A DNA stretch of 64,000 nt from NCBI GenBank assembly GCA_040954595.2, contig CM082581.2:744001-808000 (forward strand). The letters run 5' to 3'. This stretch comes from Balanoglossus misakiensis (taxonomy: Eukaryota > Hemichordata). The position numbers were made by a program, and so were the translations under genes. Below, piece after piece: positions 28,387-41,489 of this stretch (within the stretch, counting starts at the first letter, position 1; every line of letters starts with the position of its first letter). The notes below the pieces were generated by a model. It saw only the letters and a program-made list of their open reading frames with translations. It did no database searches and was not told the DNA's origin.

Positions 28387-28836
28387 CACAGGGGGGCTGC
28401 AAACATGAAAGTTATAAATGGCGGAGTTCCTGCATTTTCCCCCAATAAACATTAATTGATGAACAGTCTTTGCGCTTGTTTATTTTTCTGTGTTACCTCC
28501 ACCTGTCTTAGCAGTTGCTAATCCAGAATACAAACTATTGCATTTCCCATTAAGCACCTGCTAACGACTTAATCTGTGTGCCCCATCCACGGATTTAGTG
28601 GATTAAGTAAACATCGGTCAGTTCTCACTTGGTAAGAGAATACCCAGTACTCGCTGACCGATGTTTACTTTATTAACTTAATCCGTGGATGGGGCACACA
28701 GATTAAGTCGTTAGCAGGTGATTAATGGGAAATGGATAGCTTTTATTCTGGATTAGCAAATGATAAGACAGGTTGGGAAAACGCAGAATGGAACGTACTT
28801 CGCCATTTATAACTTTCATGTTTGCAGCCCCCTGTG
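28387..28836. mobile_element. 450-bp near-perfect hairpin (foldback) element
   Basis: Ends CACAGGGGGGCTGCAAAC and GTTTGCAGCCCCCTGTG. The arms pair over about 190 bp each, including CATGAAAGTTATAAATGGCG and CCATCCACGGAT. The loop (about 28617-28660) is closed by CGGTCAG/CTGACCG. There is no coding capacity. The CAGGG/CCCTG tips recall hAT-type non-autonomous elements, but no clear 8-bp duplication is visible. Confidence 0.85.
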
Positions 28837-31452
28837 GTACTAGGTGTCGGAAATGGGTAAGCACACCCTTCCAGCATGCTACACCCGTTAAGACTGACCC
28901 AAAGAGACAGATTTAAGTTGAATTTGACTTAACTAACAAATTACTGTTGCAAGTCAAATCCATATTTTGACTTTATCTCTGACTGAGCGCAGCGTTGTCT
29001 GAGAGACACTCCACGTCTTCCTCTTCACAAGCAGCCCACTTGAAGTTTCAGCAACATCCATAATAGTCCTAAAGTTGAGGTGCCAGTTAAAATTAGGTTT
29101 TTGGACCAAACTGGAATAGCTGCCGAAGTTTGGTATTTCAAATGATTGTCAGGTCACCTGTTTATTATATGACTGTGAGGTTTCTAACAAAAGGGAGATG
29201 ACATACAATCACAAGTGTAAATCTAATATTGAACATTACTTAAAGGGACAAATTGTTCAAATCCTCTTTTGAGCTTATTTGATCAATTTTGTTTGATATG
29301 AAATGTGCCTATTATGCTGTTTGACTTCTTTAAACATGCTTAAATACTGGCCAATAAATAACTCCACTATGTTTGAAATTAAACCAGATAGTACAATAAT
29401 ACATTCCAAATGTCATCTGTGATAACATCATGCTTTGGACTTTTTTACTTTATATATTACATAACATGTTACGGAGGGGGGGGGGAGAGGTGAGAAAAGG
29501 AATGTGAGAAAGGAGAAGAAAAGCAAGAGGGCGGAAATGAGAATGTCAGGATGGAAAGGGAATGAGGGGAGGACTTTGACAGAAGGGGAGGGGAGAGACC
29601 GAATAAGTGAAGGTGAGAGAGGAAGTGGTTAGACAGGAAGAAAGGGAAATTAAAGCTCAATCACCACCACCACCACCACCACAATCATCATCATCACCAT
29701 CATTGCCATCATCATTCTGGAGGCATCGTGGCCTGTATTTGCCCATGGGCATCATGGGCCAAAAAAACTGATTCAGTGTAAATGTGCATAAACCACACTT
29801 TTGTACGAACTCCTGTAACCGGTGACGCAAGTCGTGAGTGGATTTGTGGGCATGTCGCGACCTTTTCTGTGAACGTGATGCAGAGTGATATATTGATGAC
29901 CCCCCAGCCACCCCCACACCCTTTGGTAACACACTTCTTAAACTTTCTTTACATAGAATGGACTTCTCAAACCTTCCTTACCAAAGTTCTGATTAAAGAT
30001 ATCTATCTTCTAGGGTACTACCAACAGCGTTTCACGTGACTGTAGACAAGCATCAAGTACCTGTACACAGACAAGGGCGTGCGCGCGTCCACAATAATTT
30101 AAAACGAATGTTTCCACCGCCGTGTGTTTTATGCACATAAACACTGAATCAGCTTTAATATTGTCCCATGATGCCCCGTGAGTTGTCAGAGTACCAAACT
30201 GACAATGCTGGAGAAAAAATGAAGTGTTGACATGCATGTTGTTGAGGGGTTTCACAATGCATGTTACGGACGCTGGTTTCTCTTAGCAATAGAGTAGAGG
30301 CGTAAGGATGGGTTGATCTTGTGATTAAGAATTTTGGCAAAGAAACAGAAATTGTGTCATTTAGTTTTGTATTAAACCCTATTCGCGTATTTTGTGTTAA
30401 AGCACGAAATACTGCAATAATGAGATACGGTAGTATTTAACACATATAATATATGATATAATATAGCTTTATCAATCCCAGTGAATTTTGTGACGTCATT
30501 GCTGTACATTTTTGTATCTTTTATTTAAAACGCACAATGTTACATCAACAAATCAAAAGAAGAAACGAACTGAAAACTCACATCATAGCTTCAAAATTTA
30601 TTACACTTTCTGGATGGTTGCATGATTCCTAAGGCTTGTATACCTTCAACCTCAATGTCACGCGGGAGGATTGGTGTTGGGAATGTAACGGGGAATTAAA
30701 CTCTATCGATGGGGATAACTCGCTTGGCTAATACTGAGAGGTACCTATATGGAATCGTGCTGACGTCCAGATACATCGACACGAACACTGGGTATTTATG
30801 GTAGCAACTGAGAATATAAGAATTTAATGAAATAAACCTACTCGACCACTTGCGTTCTGAGGACAAGAAGGACACAAATAGTCCGCCATCCAAAAGACCG
30901 TTCCAGCATTTTATTTTTACCCGCCAAAAGACGCGGAGATATATTTTTAGATGAATGATCCATGCATACTCTGATTGCATAGTACTTGTCTTCCTTGTGT
31001 TCCTTAAAACAATGAATGTATTGTATTTTCTTTTCTTTTCATCAGGAATGCGATAACTTTCTTAACACTTCAAAAGTTTCTTTACTCTTCAATCACTTCT
31101 GTCTCAAGTTTAACTTTTACTTCCAAATCTCAGGTCACAAACTCTATAGACTGCTAAACAATTTTCTTCCTAGTGTTGTATGCGCCACTTGTGAATTTTT
31201 GCGAGTGAGATTCACGGGCGTTTGAGCACAAGTTATACAAAATATGTTTATCGCCATTAGAAAAACGTTCGCGTAGAATCAATGACGTCATGGTAAATTT
31301 TAGCTGCATGCTCCAATAGGGATGATAGGGAGACTACTTGTTGTAGAGCACCTGAAAATGTACGTATTTCGTCACTTCCTTTTCGCGAAATTTAATTCTT
31401 AACGGCATCTTAGTTTTAAGATTTGTGATTCCTTTTTTCTTCAGTTGTACAT
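28837..31452. other. Interval without supported gene; low-complexity tract
   Basis: A purine-rich tract (mostly G and A) spans 29470-29660, followed by CAC/ATC trinucleotides at 29660-29715. The open frames at 29657-29932 (minus), 30010-30340 (minus) and 30696-30980 (minus) show no domain or consistent splice sites. I see nothing else to annotate. Confidence 0.4.
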
Positions 31453-31745
31453 TTGCATCCTGGGATACTTCTTTGTAGACTATCGAACCTTGGCATCTCA
31501 GACACAGTACTAACATGGTTTACATCTTACCTTCAATATAGATATCAAACTGTAATCATCGAAAACACTGCAAGTTCACAGTCACCTCTCGTATACGGGG
31601 TGCCACTGCCCCTCTGTTGTTCACCATTTATATAGCCCCACTTTATAGTAAACCGATTCGTCCCCACATCCTACAATTTCATCAGTACGCCGATGATAAC
31701 CAGCGATACCTCGCCTTTTCCCATCAAGATTCAACCTCTGACGTT
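31453..31745 (+). pseudogene. Reverse transcriptase fragment, frameshifted
   Basis: The frame reads LSNLGISDTVLTWFTSYLQ, then YRYQTVIIENTAS and LVYGVP. Here the expected QGSVLGP motif is partly deleted and the frame shifts. The next frame gives FTIYIAPLYS and then FHQYADDNQRYLAF, with the catalytic YADD. It is a short internal piece of a CR1/Jockey-superfamily-like non-LTR element, different from the one at 7.3 kb. It has neither end and is inactive. Confidence 0.8.
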
Positions 31746-32634
31746 CCTGTCTTCTAAGGATTGTTGAACTTTAATTCATGCAGTTTGTTGTTACGGCCGG
31801 TCGTCCTCCGGACGTTTACCTCATCGGCTTCTGTGGGGAATCAGCCACGTCCGAAAGCTGACGGCGTACATTCTCTCCATCTCCTTCTCCACCCAACATA
31901 TTCATAAAGTCCGAGAGAGGTACCCGGCAGATCGTAAACCTTTCGTAGACAGAGACTTGCAAGAAGTTTTCCGAGTAACACAAAGTTCTGGTTTATTACT
32001 GGTCACACGTAAGAATTACACGACTCGATCCATGCTCGTTGACTCCCATCACGGATCTCCGGTGATAAATGTGTGATCTCAAATTTCACCACACCTTATT
32101 AATACGTTAGTCAAGTATTAAGTCATAAAAGGAACACGTCATCTTGATATTTCTTAAACATGAACTTAGCGCGTGATATCTCTATCTCGTTCTGACATGT
32201 ATCAATTACACAATCTTGTTTACTCTGGGTCAAGTACCAATGTCAATACTGGACTAAAACCATATAAGTGAATGACTTCTTACGTAATCATAAACAAGAT
32301 CTATGATCGTTAAAACTCAATCGTGACACTTGTATTACCGCTGGTTTCTCATGATTGTTCATGCATCGGGGAATCTGTAGCGATGAGGTAACGGGCTCTG
32401 ACGAGAACCGTGATCCACGGAGAAACGTATCTGATTTACGTTCATTTATTGTCCGGAATTATTATAGTACATCAAATACGCCCAGTAAAGTACATGAGGA
32501 AGGGAACGAGCTCAGTAGCCTGAGGTACTCCCATCTCCCGTTATATTATTCTCCCCTAACTTTGGAAACAAAGTTCTCTTATAATTACTTTTCTCAAGGC
32601 GTGGTTAACCATGTAAAATATCACAAATACATGT
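31746..32634. other. Unassigned sequence between RT relic and satellite
   Basis: This is somewhat richer in CpG than the rest of the window and contains TTGTTACGGCCGGTCGTCC near 31789. The base composition differs from both neighbours and could represent part of an unrelated mobile element, such as a solo LTR, but no matching termini were found. The frame at 32355-32636 has no recognisable product. Confidence 0.35.
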
Positions 32635-35600
32635 AGTGGCCAGTGTCGTGCCCATTAATTTTGAGTGTTTGGTGGGGTCAACCTTTGCGTTAACATTGAT
32701 TAACCAGGCCATGCAGAGCTAGTGGCCAGTGTCGTGCCCATTAATTTTGAGTGTTTGGTGGGGTCAACCTTTGCGTCAACATTGATTAACCAGGCCATGC
32801 AGAGCTAGTGGCCAGTGTCGTGGCCATTAATTTTTAGTGTTTGGTGGGGTCAACCTTTGCGTCAACATTGATTAACCAGGCCATGCAGAGCTAGTGGCCA
32901 GTGTCGTGCCCATTAATTTTGAGTGTTTGGTGGGGTCAACCTTTGCGTCAACATTGATTAACCATGCCATGCAGAGCTAGTAGCCAGTGTCGTGCCCATT
33001 AATTTTGAGTGTTTGGTGGGGTCAACCTTTGCGTCAACATTGATTAACCAGGCCATGCAGAGCTAGTGGCCAGTGTCGTGCCCATTAATTTTGAGTGTTT
33101 GGTGGGGTCAACCTTTGCGTCAACATTGATTAACCAGGCCATGCAGAGCTAGTGGCCAGTGTCGTGCCCATTAATTTTGAGTGTTTGGTGGGGTCAACCT
33201 TTGCGTCAACATTGATAAACCAGGCCATGCAGAGCTAGTGGCCAGTGTCGTTCCCATTAATTTTGAGTGTTTGGTGGGGTCAACCTTTGCTTCAACATTG
33301 ATTAACCAGGCCAGAGCTTAGTGGCCAGTGTCGCGCCCATTAATTTTGAGTGTTTGGTGGGGTCAACCCTTGCGTCAACCTTGATTAGCCAGGCCAGAGC
33401 TAGTGGCCAGTGTCGTGCCCATCAATTATGAGTGTTTGGTGGGGTCAACCCTTGCGTCAACATTGATTAGCCAGGCCAGAGCTTAGTGGCCAGTGTCGCG
33501 CCCATTAATTTTGAGTGTTTGGTGGGGTCAACCCTTGCGTCAACCTTGATTAGCCAGGCCAGAGCTAGTGGCCAGTGTCGTGCCCATCAATTATGAGTGT
33601 TTGGTGGGGTCAACCCTTGCGTCAACATTGATTAGCCAGGCCAGAGCTTAGTGGCCAGTGTCGTGCCCACAAATTTTGAGTGTTTGGTGGGGTCAACCCT
33701 TGCGTCAACATTGATTAACCAGGCCAGAGCTAGTGGCCAGTGTCGCGCCCATCAATTTTGAGTGTTTGGTGGGGTCAACCCTTGCGTCAACATTGATTAG
33801 CCAGGCCAGAGCTAGTGGCCAGTGTCGTGCCCATCAATTTTGAGTGTTTGGTGGGGTCAACCCTTGTGTCAACATTGATTAGCCAGGCCAGAGCTAGTGG
33901 CCAGTGTCGTGCCCATCAATTTTGAGTGTTTGGTGGGGTCAACCCTTGCGTCAACATTGATTAGCCAGGCCAGAGCTAGTGGCCAGTGCCGTGCCCATCA
34001 ATTTTGAGTGTTTGGTGGGGTCAACCCTTGCGTCAACCTTGATTAGCCAGGCCAGAGCTAGTGGCCAGTGTCGTGCCCATTAATTTTGAGTGTTTGGTGG
34101 GGTCAACCTTTGCGTCAACATTGATTAACCAGGCCATGCAGAGCTAGTGGCCAGTGTCGTTCCCATTAATTTTGAGTGTTTGGTGGGGTCAACCTTTGCG
34201 TCAACATTGATTAACCATGCCATGCAGAACTAGTAGCCAGTGTCGTGCCCATTAATTTTGAGTGTTTGGTGGGGTCAACCTTTGCGTCAACATTGATTAA
34301 CCAGGCCATGCAGAGCTAGTGGCCAGTGTCGTGCCCATTAATTTTGAGTGTTTGGTGGGGTCAACCTTTGCGTCAACATTGATTAACCAGGCCATGCAGA
34401 GCTAGTGGCCAGTGTCGTGCCCATTAATTTTGAGTGTTTGGTGGGGTCAACCTTTGCGTCAACATTGATAAACCAGGCCATGCAGAGCTAGTGGCCAGTG
34501 TCGTTCCCATTAATTTTGAGTGTTTGGTGGGGTCAACCTTTGCTTCAACATTGATTAACCAGGCCAGAGCTTAGTGGCCAGTGTCGCGCCCATTAATTTT
34601 GAGTGTTTGGTGGGGTCAACCCTTGCGTCAACCTTGATTAGCCAGGCCAGAGCTAGTGGCCAGTGTCGTGCCCATCAATTATGAGTGTTTGGTGGGGTCA
34701 ACCCTTGCGTCAACATTGATTAGCCAGGCCAGAGCTTAGTGGCCAGTGTCGCGCCCATTAATTTTGAGTGTTTGGTGGGGTTAACCCTTGCGTCAACCTT
34801 GATTAGCCACGGCAGAGCTAGTGGCCAGTGTCGTGCCCACAAATTTTGAGTGTTTGGTGGGGTCAACCCTTGCGTCAACATTGATTAGCCAGGCCAGAGC
34901 TAGTGGCCAGTGTCGCGCCCATCAATTTTGAGTGTTTGGTGGGGTCAACCCTTGCGTCAACATTGATTAGCCAGGCCAGAGCTAGTGGCCAGTGTCGTGC
35001 CCATCAATTTTGAGTGTTTGGTGGGGTCAACCCTTGTGTCAACATTGATTAGCCAGGCCAGAGCTAGTGGCCAGTGTCGTGCCCATCAATTTTGAGTGTT
35101 TGGTGGGGTCAACCCTTGCGTCAACATTGATTAGCCAGGCCAGAGCTAGTGGCCAGTGCCGTGCCCATCAATTTTGAGTGTTTGGTGGGGTCAACCCTTG
35201 CGTCAACCTTGATTAGCCAGGCCAGAGCTAGTGGCCAGTGTCGTGCCCATTAATTTTGAGTGTTTGGTGGGGTCAACCTTTGCGTCAACATTGATTAACC
35301 AGGCCATGCAGAGCTAGTGGCCAGTGTCGTTCCCATTAATTTTGAGTGTTTGGTGGGGTCAACCTTTGCTTCAATATTGATTAACCAGGCCAGAGCTTAG
35401 TGGCCAGTGTCGTGCCCATCAATTTTGAGTGTTTGGTGGGGTCAACCCTTGCGTCAACCTTGATTAGCCAGGCCAGAGCTAGTGGCCAGTGTCGTGCCCA
35501 TCAATTTTGAGTGTTTGGTGGGGTCAACCCTTGCGTCAACATTGATTAGCCAGGCCAGAGCTTAGTGGCCAGTGTTGCGCCCATTAATTTTGAGTGTTTG

Positions 35601-38600
35601 GTGGGGTTAACCCTTGCGTCAACCTTGATTAGCCAGGCCAGAGCTAGTGGCCAGTGTCGTGCCCATTAATTTTGAGTGTTTGGTGGGGTCAACCTTTGCG
35701 TCAACATTGATTAACCAGGCCATGCAGAGCTAGTGGCCAGTGTCGTTCCCATTAATTTTGAGTGTTTGGTGGGGTCAACCTTTGCTTCAACATTGATTAA
35801 CCAGGCCAGAGCTTAGTGGCCAGTGTCGTGCCCATCAATTTTGAGTGTTTGGTGGGGTCAACCCTTGCGTCAACATTGATTAGCCAGGCCAGAGCTAGTG
35901 GCCAGTGTCGTGCCCATCAATTTTGAGTGTTTGGTGGGGTCAACCCTTGCGTCAACATTGATTAGCCAGGCCAGAGCTTAGTGGCCAGTGTCGCGCCCAT
36001 TAATTTTGAGTGTTTGGTGGCGTTAACCCTTGCGTCAACCTGGATTAGCCAGGCCAGAGCTAGGGGCCAGTGTCGCGCCCATCAATTTTGAGTGTTTGGT
36101 GGGGTCAACCTTTGCGTCAACATTGATTAGCCAGGCCAGAGCTAGTGGCCAGTGTCGCGCCCATCAATTTTGAGTGTTTGGTGGGGTCAACCCTTGCGTC
36201 AACATTGATTAGCCAGGCCAGAGCTAGTGGCCAGTGTCGTGCCCATCACTTTTGAGTGTTTGGTGGGGTCAACCCTTGTGTCAACATTGATTAGCCAGGC
36301 CAGAGCTAGTGGCCAGTGTCGTGCCCATCAATTTTGAGTGTTTGGTGGGGTCAACCCTTGCGTCAACATTGATTAGCCAGGCCAGAGCTAGTGGCCAGTG
36401 CCGTGCCCATCAATTTTGAGTGTTTGGAGGGGGTCAACCCTTGCGTCAACCTTGATTAGCCAGGCCAGAGCTAGTGGCCAGTGTCGTGCCCATTAATTTT
36501 GAGTGTTTGGTGGGGTCAACCTTTGCGTCAACATTGATTAACCAGGCCATGCAGAGCTAGTGGCCAGTGTCGTTCCCATTAATTTTGAGTGTTTGGTGGG
36601 GTCAACCTTTGCGTCAACATTGATTAACCATGCCATGCAGAACTAGTAGCCAGTGTCGTGCCCATTAATTTTGAGTGTTTGGTGGGGTCAACCTTTGCGT
36701 CAACATTGATTAACCAGGCCATGCAGAGCTAGTGGCCAGTGTCGTGCCTATTAATTTTGAGTGTTTGGTGGGGTCAACCTTTGCGTCAACATTGATTAAC
36801 CAGGCCATGCAGAGCTAGTGGCCAGTGTCGTGCCCATTAATTTTGAGTGTTTGGTGGGGTCAACCTTTGCTTCAACATTGATTAACCAGGCCAGAGCTTA
36901 GTGGCCAGTGTCGCGCCCATTAATTTTGAGTGTTTGGTGGGGTCAACCCTTGCGTCAACCTTGATTAGCCAGGCCAGAGCTAGTGGCCAGTGTCGTGCCC
37001 ATCAATTATGAGTGTTTGGTGGGGTCAACCCTTGCGTCAACATTGATTAGCCAGGCCAGAGCTTAGTGGCCAGTGTCGCGCCCATTAATTTTGAGTGTTT
37101 GGTGGGGTTAACCCTTGCGTCAACCTGGATTAGCCAGGCCAGAGCTAGGGGCCAGTGTCGCGCCCATCAATTTTGAGTGTTTGGTGGGCTCAACCTTTGC
37201 ATCAACCTTGATTAGCCACGGCAGAGCTAGTGGCCAGTGTCGTGCCCACAAATTTTGAGTGTTTGGTGGGGTCAACCCTTGCGTCAACATTGATTAGCCA
37301 GGCCAGAGCTAGTGGCCAGTGTCGCGCCCATCAATTTTGAGTGTTTGGTGGGGTCAACCCTTGCGTCAACATTGATTAGCCAGGCCAGAGCTAGTGGCCA
37401 GTGTCGTGCCCATCAATTTTGAGTGTTTGGTGGGGTCAACCCTTGTGTCAACATTGATTAGCCAGGCCAGAGCTAGTGGCCAGTGTCGTGCCCATCAATT
37501 TTGAGTGTTTGGTGGGGTCAACCCTTGCGTCAACATTGATTAGCCAGGCCAGAGCTAGTGGCCAGTGCCGTGCCCATCAATTTTGAGTGTTTGGTGGGGT
37601 CAACCCTTGCGTCAACCTTGATTAGCCAGGCCAGAGCTAGTGGCCAGTGTCGTGCCCATTAATTTTGAGTGTTTGGTGGGGTCAACCTTTGCGTCAACAT
37701 TGATTAACCAGGCCATGCAGAGCTAGTGGCCAGTGTCGTTCCCATTAATTTTGAGTGTTTGGTGGGGTCAACCTTTGCTTCAACATTGATTAACCAGGCC
37801 AGAGCTTAGTGGCCAGTGTCGTGCCCATCAATTTTGAGTGTTTGGTGGGGTCAACCCTTGCGTCAACCTTGATTAGCCAGGCCAGAGCTAGTGGCCAGTG
37901 TCGTGCCCATCAATTTTGAGTGTTTGGTGGGGTCAACCCTTGCGTCAACATTGATTAGCCAGGCCAGAGCTTAGTGGCCAGTGTTGCGCCCATTAATTTT
38001 GAGTGTTTGGTGGGGTTAACCCTTGCGTCAACCTTGATTAGCCAGGCCAGAGCTAGTGGCCAGTGTCGTGCCCATTAATTTTGAGTGTTTGGTGGGGTCA
38101 ACCTTTGCGTCAACATTGATTAACCAGGCCATGCAGAGCTAGTGGCCAGTGTCGTTCCCATTAATTTTGAGTGTTTGGTGGGGTCAACCTTTGCTTCAAC
38201 ATTGATTAACCAGGCCAGAGCTTAGTGGCCAGTGTCGTGCCCATCAATTTTGAGTGTTTGGTGGGGTCAACCCTTGCGTCAACCTTGATTAGCCAGGCCA
38301 GAGCTAGTGGCCAGTGTCGTGCCCATCAATTTTGAGTGTTTGGTGGGGTCAACCCTTGCGTCAACATTGATTAGCCAGGCCAGAGCTTAGTGGCCAGTGT
38401 CGCGCCCATTAATTTTGAGTGTTTGGTGGGGTTAACCCTTGCGTCAACCTGGATTAGCCAGGCCAGAGCTAGTGGCCAGTGTCGTGCCCATCAATTTTGA
38501 GTGTTTGGTGGGGTCAACCTTTGCGTCAACCTTGATTAGCCACGCCAGAGCTAGTGGCCAGTGTCGTGCCCATCAATTTTGAGTGTTTGGTGGGGTCAAC

Positions 38601-40168
38601 CCTTGCGTCAACATTGATTAACCAGGCCATGCAGAGCTAGTGGCCAGTGTCGTTCCCATTAATTTTGAGTGTTTGGTGGGGTCAACCTTTGCTTCAACAT
38701 TGATTAACCAGGCCAGAGCTTAGTGGCCAGTGTCGTGCCCATCAATTTTGAGTGTTTGGTGGGGTCAACCCTTGCGTCAACCTTGATTAGCCAGGCCAGA
38801 GCTAGTGGCCAGTGTCGTGCCCATCAATTTTGAGTGTTTGGTGAGGTCAACCCTTGCGTCAACATTGATTAGCCAGGCCAGAGCTTAGTGGCCAGTGTCG
38901 CGCCCATTAATTTTGAGTGTTTGGTGGGGTTAACCCTTGCGTCAACCTGGATTAGCCAGGCCAGAGCTAGTGGCCAGTGTCGTGCCCATCAATTTTGAGT
39001 GTTTGGTGGGGTCAACCTTTGCGTCAACCTTGATTAGCCACGCCAGAGCTAGTGGCCAGTGTCGCGCCCATCAATTTTGAGTGTTTGGTGGGGTCAACCT
39101 TTGCGTCAACCTTGATTAGCCACGCCAGAGCTAGTGGCCAGTGTCGTGCCCATCAATTTTGAGTGTTTGGTGGGGTCAACCCTTGCGTCAACATTGATTA
39201 GCCAGGCCAGAGCTAGTGGCCAGTGTCGCGCCCATTAATTTTGAGTGTTTGGTGGGGTCAACCCTTGCGTCAACATTGATTAGCCAGGCCAGAGCTAGTG
39301 GCCAGTGTCGCGCCCATCAATTTTGAGTGTTTGGTGGGGTCAACCCTTGCGTCAACATTGATTAGCCAGGCCAGAGCTAGTGGCCAGTGTCGTGCCCATC
39401 AATTTTGAGTGTTTGGTGAGGTCAACCTTTGCGTCAACATTGATTAACCAGGCCATGCAGAGCTACATTGTAGTGGCCAGTGTCGTGCCCATCAATTTTG
39501 AGTGTTTGGTGGGGTCAACCTTTGCGTCAACATTGATTAACCAGGCCATGCAGAGCTAGTGGCCAGTGTCGTGCCCATCAATTTTGAGTGTTTGGTGGGG
39601 TCAACCTTTGCGTCAACATTGATTAACCAGGCCATGCAGAGCTACATTGTAGTGGCCAGTGTCGTGCCCATCAATTTTGAGTGTTTGGTGGGGTCAACCT
39701 TTGCGTCAACATTGATTAACCAGGCCATGCAGAGCTAGTGGCCAGTGTCGTGCCCATCAATTTTGAGTGTTTGGTGGGGTCAACCTTTGCGTCAACATTG
39801 ATTAACCAGGCCATGCAGAGCTAGTGGCCAGTGTCGTGCCCATCAATTTTGAGTGTTTGGTGGGGTCAACCTTTGCGTCAACATTGATTAACCAGGCCAT
39901 GCAGAGCTAGTGGCCAGTGTCGTGCCCATCAATTTTGAGTGTTTGGTGGGGTCAACCTTTGCGTCAACATTGATTAACCAGGCCATGCAGAGCTAGTGGC
40001 CAGTGTCGTGCCCATCAATTTTGAGTGTTTGGTGGGGTCAACCTTTGCGTCAACATTGATTAACCAGGCCATGCAGAGCTAGTGGCCAGTGTCGTGCCCA
40101 TTAATTTTGAGTGTTTGGTAGGGTCAACCTTTGCGTCAACATTGATTAACCAGGCCATGCAGAGCTAC
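32635..40168. repeat. 7.5-kb satellite array of 82-86-bp units, higher-order
   Basis: About 90 head-to-tail units beginning AGTGGCCAGTGTCGTGCCCA and ending GCAGAGCT (86 bp) or lacking the ATGC of CCATGCAGAGCT (82 bp); 83-84-bp variants carry an extra T in GAGCTTAG. Variant markers recur at higher order. CAGTGCCGTGCC falls at 33984, 35154, 36396 and 37563, spacings of 1170, 1242 and 1167. CCATGCCATGCAGAAC falls at 34215 and 36628, and CCACGGCAGAG at 34807 and 37216. The higher-order period is thus near 2.41 kb, made of two sub-blocks. Two late units (near 39463 and 39642) have GAGCTACATTGTAGTGG. The right edge is homogeneous 86-bp units. No ORF survives. Confidence 0.98.
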
Positions 40169-40734
40169 ATGTATGTTGCCTGTAAGGCACACATCTCCAA
40201 TTGGTACATTGGGCCTATCATACTGTACATGTACAACTAGGAAAATGTACTTCATCATATTTCCATAGTCAGCAGCTTCAAGAACATGTTGCCTTCTCTA
40301 TATGAATGTTTAGACTAAAAAGAAGTATAAGAAGAATAAAGTTGTCCAATTATTGTTGGCAGGGGGTGGGGATGTGTGCTCCCATACAAATGTATATGGG
40401 TATGTACTCTTTAAGAAAAACCTTCATATGCAAGAGAAAAATGGTAAATGACAAAGAAAATTTGACTGGTATTACAATAGGTCGGGTTTTTGGCATTTAC
40501 ACATATTGATGTTATCAACCGGGAAGCACACTACATGCTGAAAATAATTGGAGACCTCTCGCCCGGGGTGTCGGCCAGTGGCCACATACATTTCCAGTCC
40601 TAAACCTTGCATCAGTTCTGTGGTGCGGAATAAGAAATAAGATTGGCGCTACAATATGCCCACTTAGTTTGAAATGGATTCTGCATATATACATGTAAAC
40701 ACATTGAAAATGAGATATTACACATATAATCATG
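40169..40734. other. Interval after satellite; no supported gene
   Basis: Unique-looking AT-rich sequence. The plus frame at 40306-40509 and minus frame at 40515-40733 have no domain, splice signals or repeats to support them. Confidence 0.4.
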
Positions 40735-41440
40735 GGACAAGAAGGGCAAAAATTAAATTATCCAGCAGGTGTTCGAATTATGCAAATTAGAACAGTTGTC
40801 TAATATTGCCATGTCAACCACGTTGAAATTGTTTTAGGTACCCGTATTAATTAAAACCGTGAAAATGCGATATTACACACCATATAAGACAAACCAGGGA
40901 AATTTACATGTTAGAGAAGTTTGTCGGCCATTTGGATTATGCAAATTAGAACAGTTGTCTAATATTGCCATGTCAACCACGCTGAAATTGTTTTAGTTAC
41001 CCATATTGATGAAAACCCTGCAAATGCGATTTTAGGCACCATATAAGACAAAACGGAAATTTACATTTAAGAAGAGTTTGATGGACATTTTGGATTATGC
41101 AAATTAGAACAGCTGTCTAATATTGCCATGTCAACGACGTTGAAATTGTTTTAGGTACCCATATTGATGAAAACCCTGCAAATGCGATATTACACACTAT
41201 TAAAGACAACCATAGTAAATTTACATGTTAGAGAAGTTTGTCGGCCATTCTAGATTATGCAAATTAGAACAGCTGTCTAACATTGCAATGTCAACCACGT
41301 TGAAATTGTTTTAGGTACCCATATTGATGAAAACCCTTCAAATGCGATACTACACACTATTTAAGACGACCATAGGAAATTTACATGTTAGAGGAGTTTG
41401 GCGGCCATTTTGGACTATGCAAATGAGAAGAGTTGAACAA
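40735..41440. repeat. 159-bp tandem repeat, each unit with an octamer
   Basis: Five units, marked by ATGCAAAT at 40780, 40939, 41097, 41257 and 41417 (spacings of 159, 158, 160 and 160). Other shared phrases are GTCTAATATTGCCATGTCAA and TTGAAATTGTTTTAGGTACC. The octamer is the POU/Oct consensus and stays intact in every unit while flanking bases vary, including in the last, most diverged unit. Confidence 0.92.
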
Positions 41441-41489
41441 AAAATAGCGTCAAGGACACTGTGGTCCCATTTGAGGACATAGCACATAG

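Noticed and set aside
29469-29932. Ser/Pro/Phe- and Gly/Asp-rich minus frames
   Set aside because: Purine-rich and trinucleotide low-complexity tracts.
31746-32634. Solo LTR of a Gypsy-type element
   Set aside because: Composition is distinct, but no matching TG..CA termini, primer site or target duplication could be identified.
32635-40168. CRISPR-like regularly repeated array
   Set aside because: Units are contiguous 82-86-bp satellites without spacers, in a eukaryotic context.
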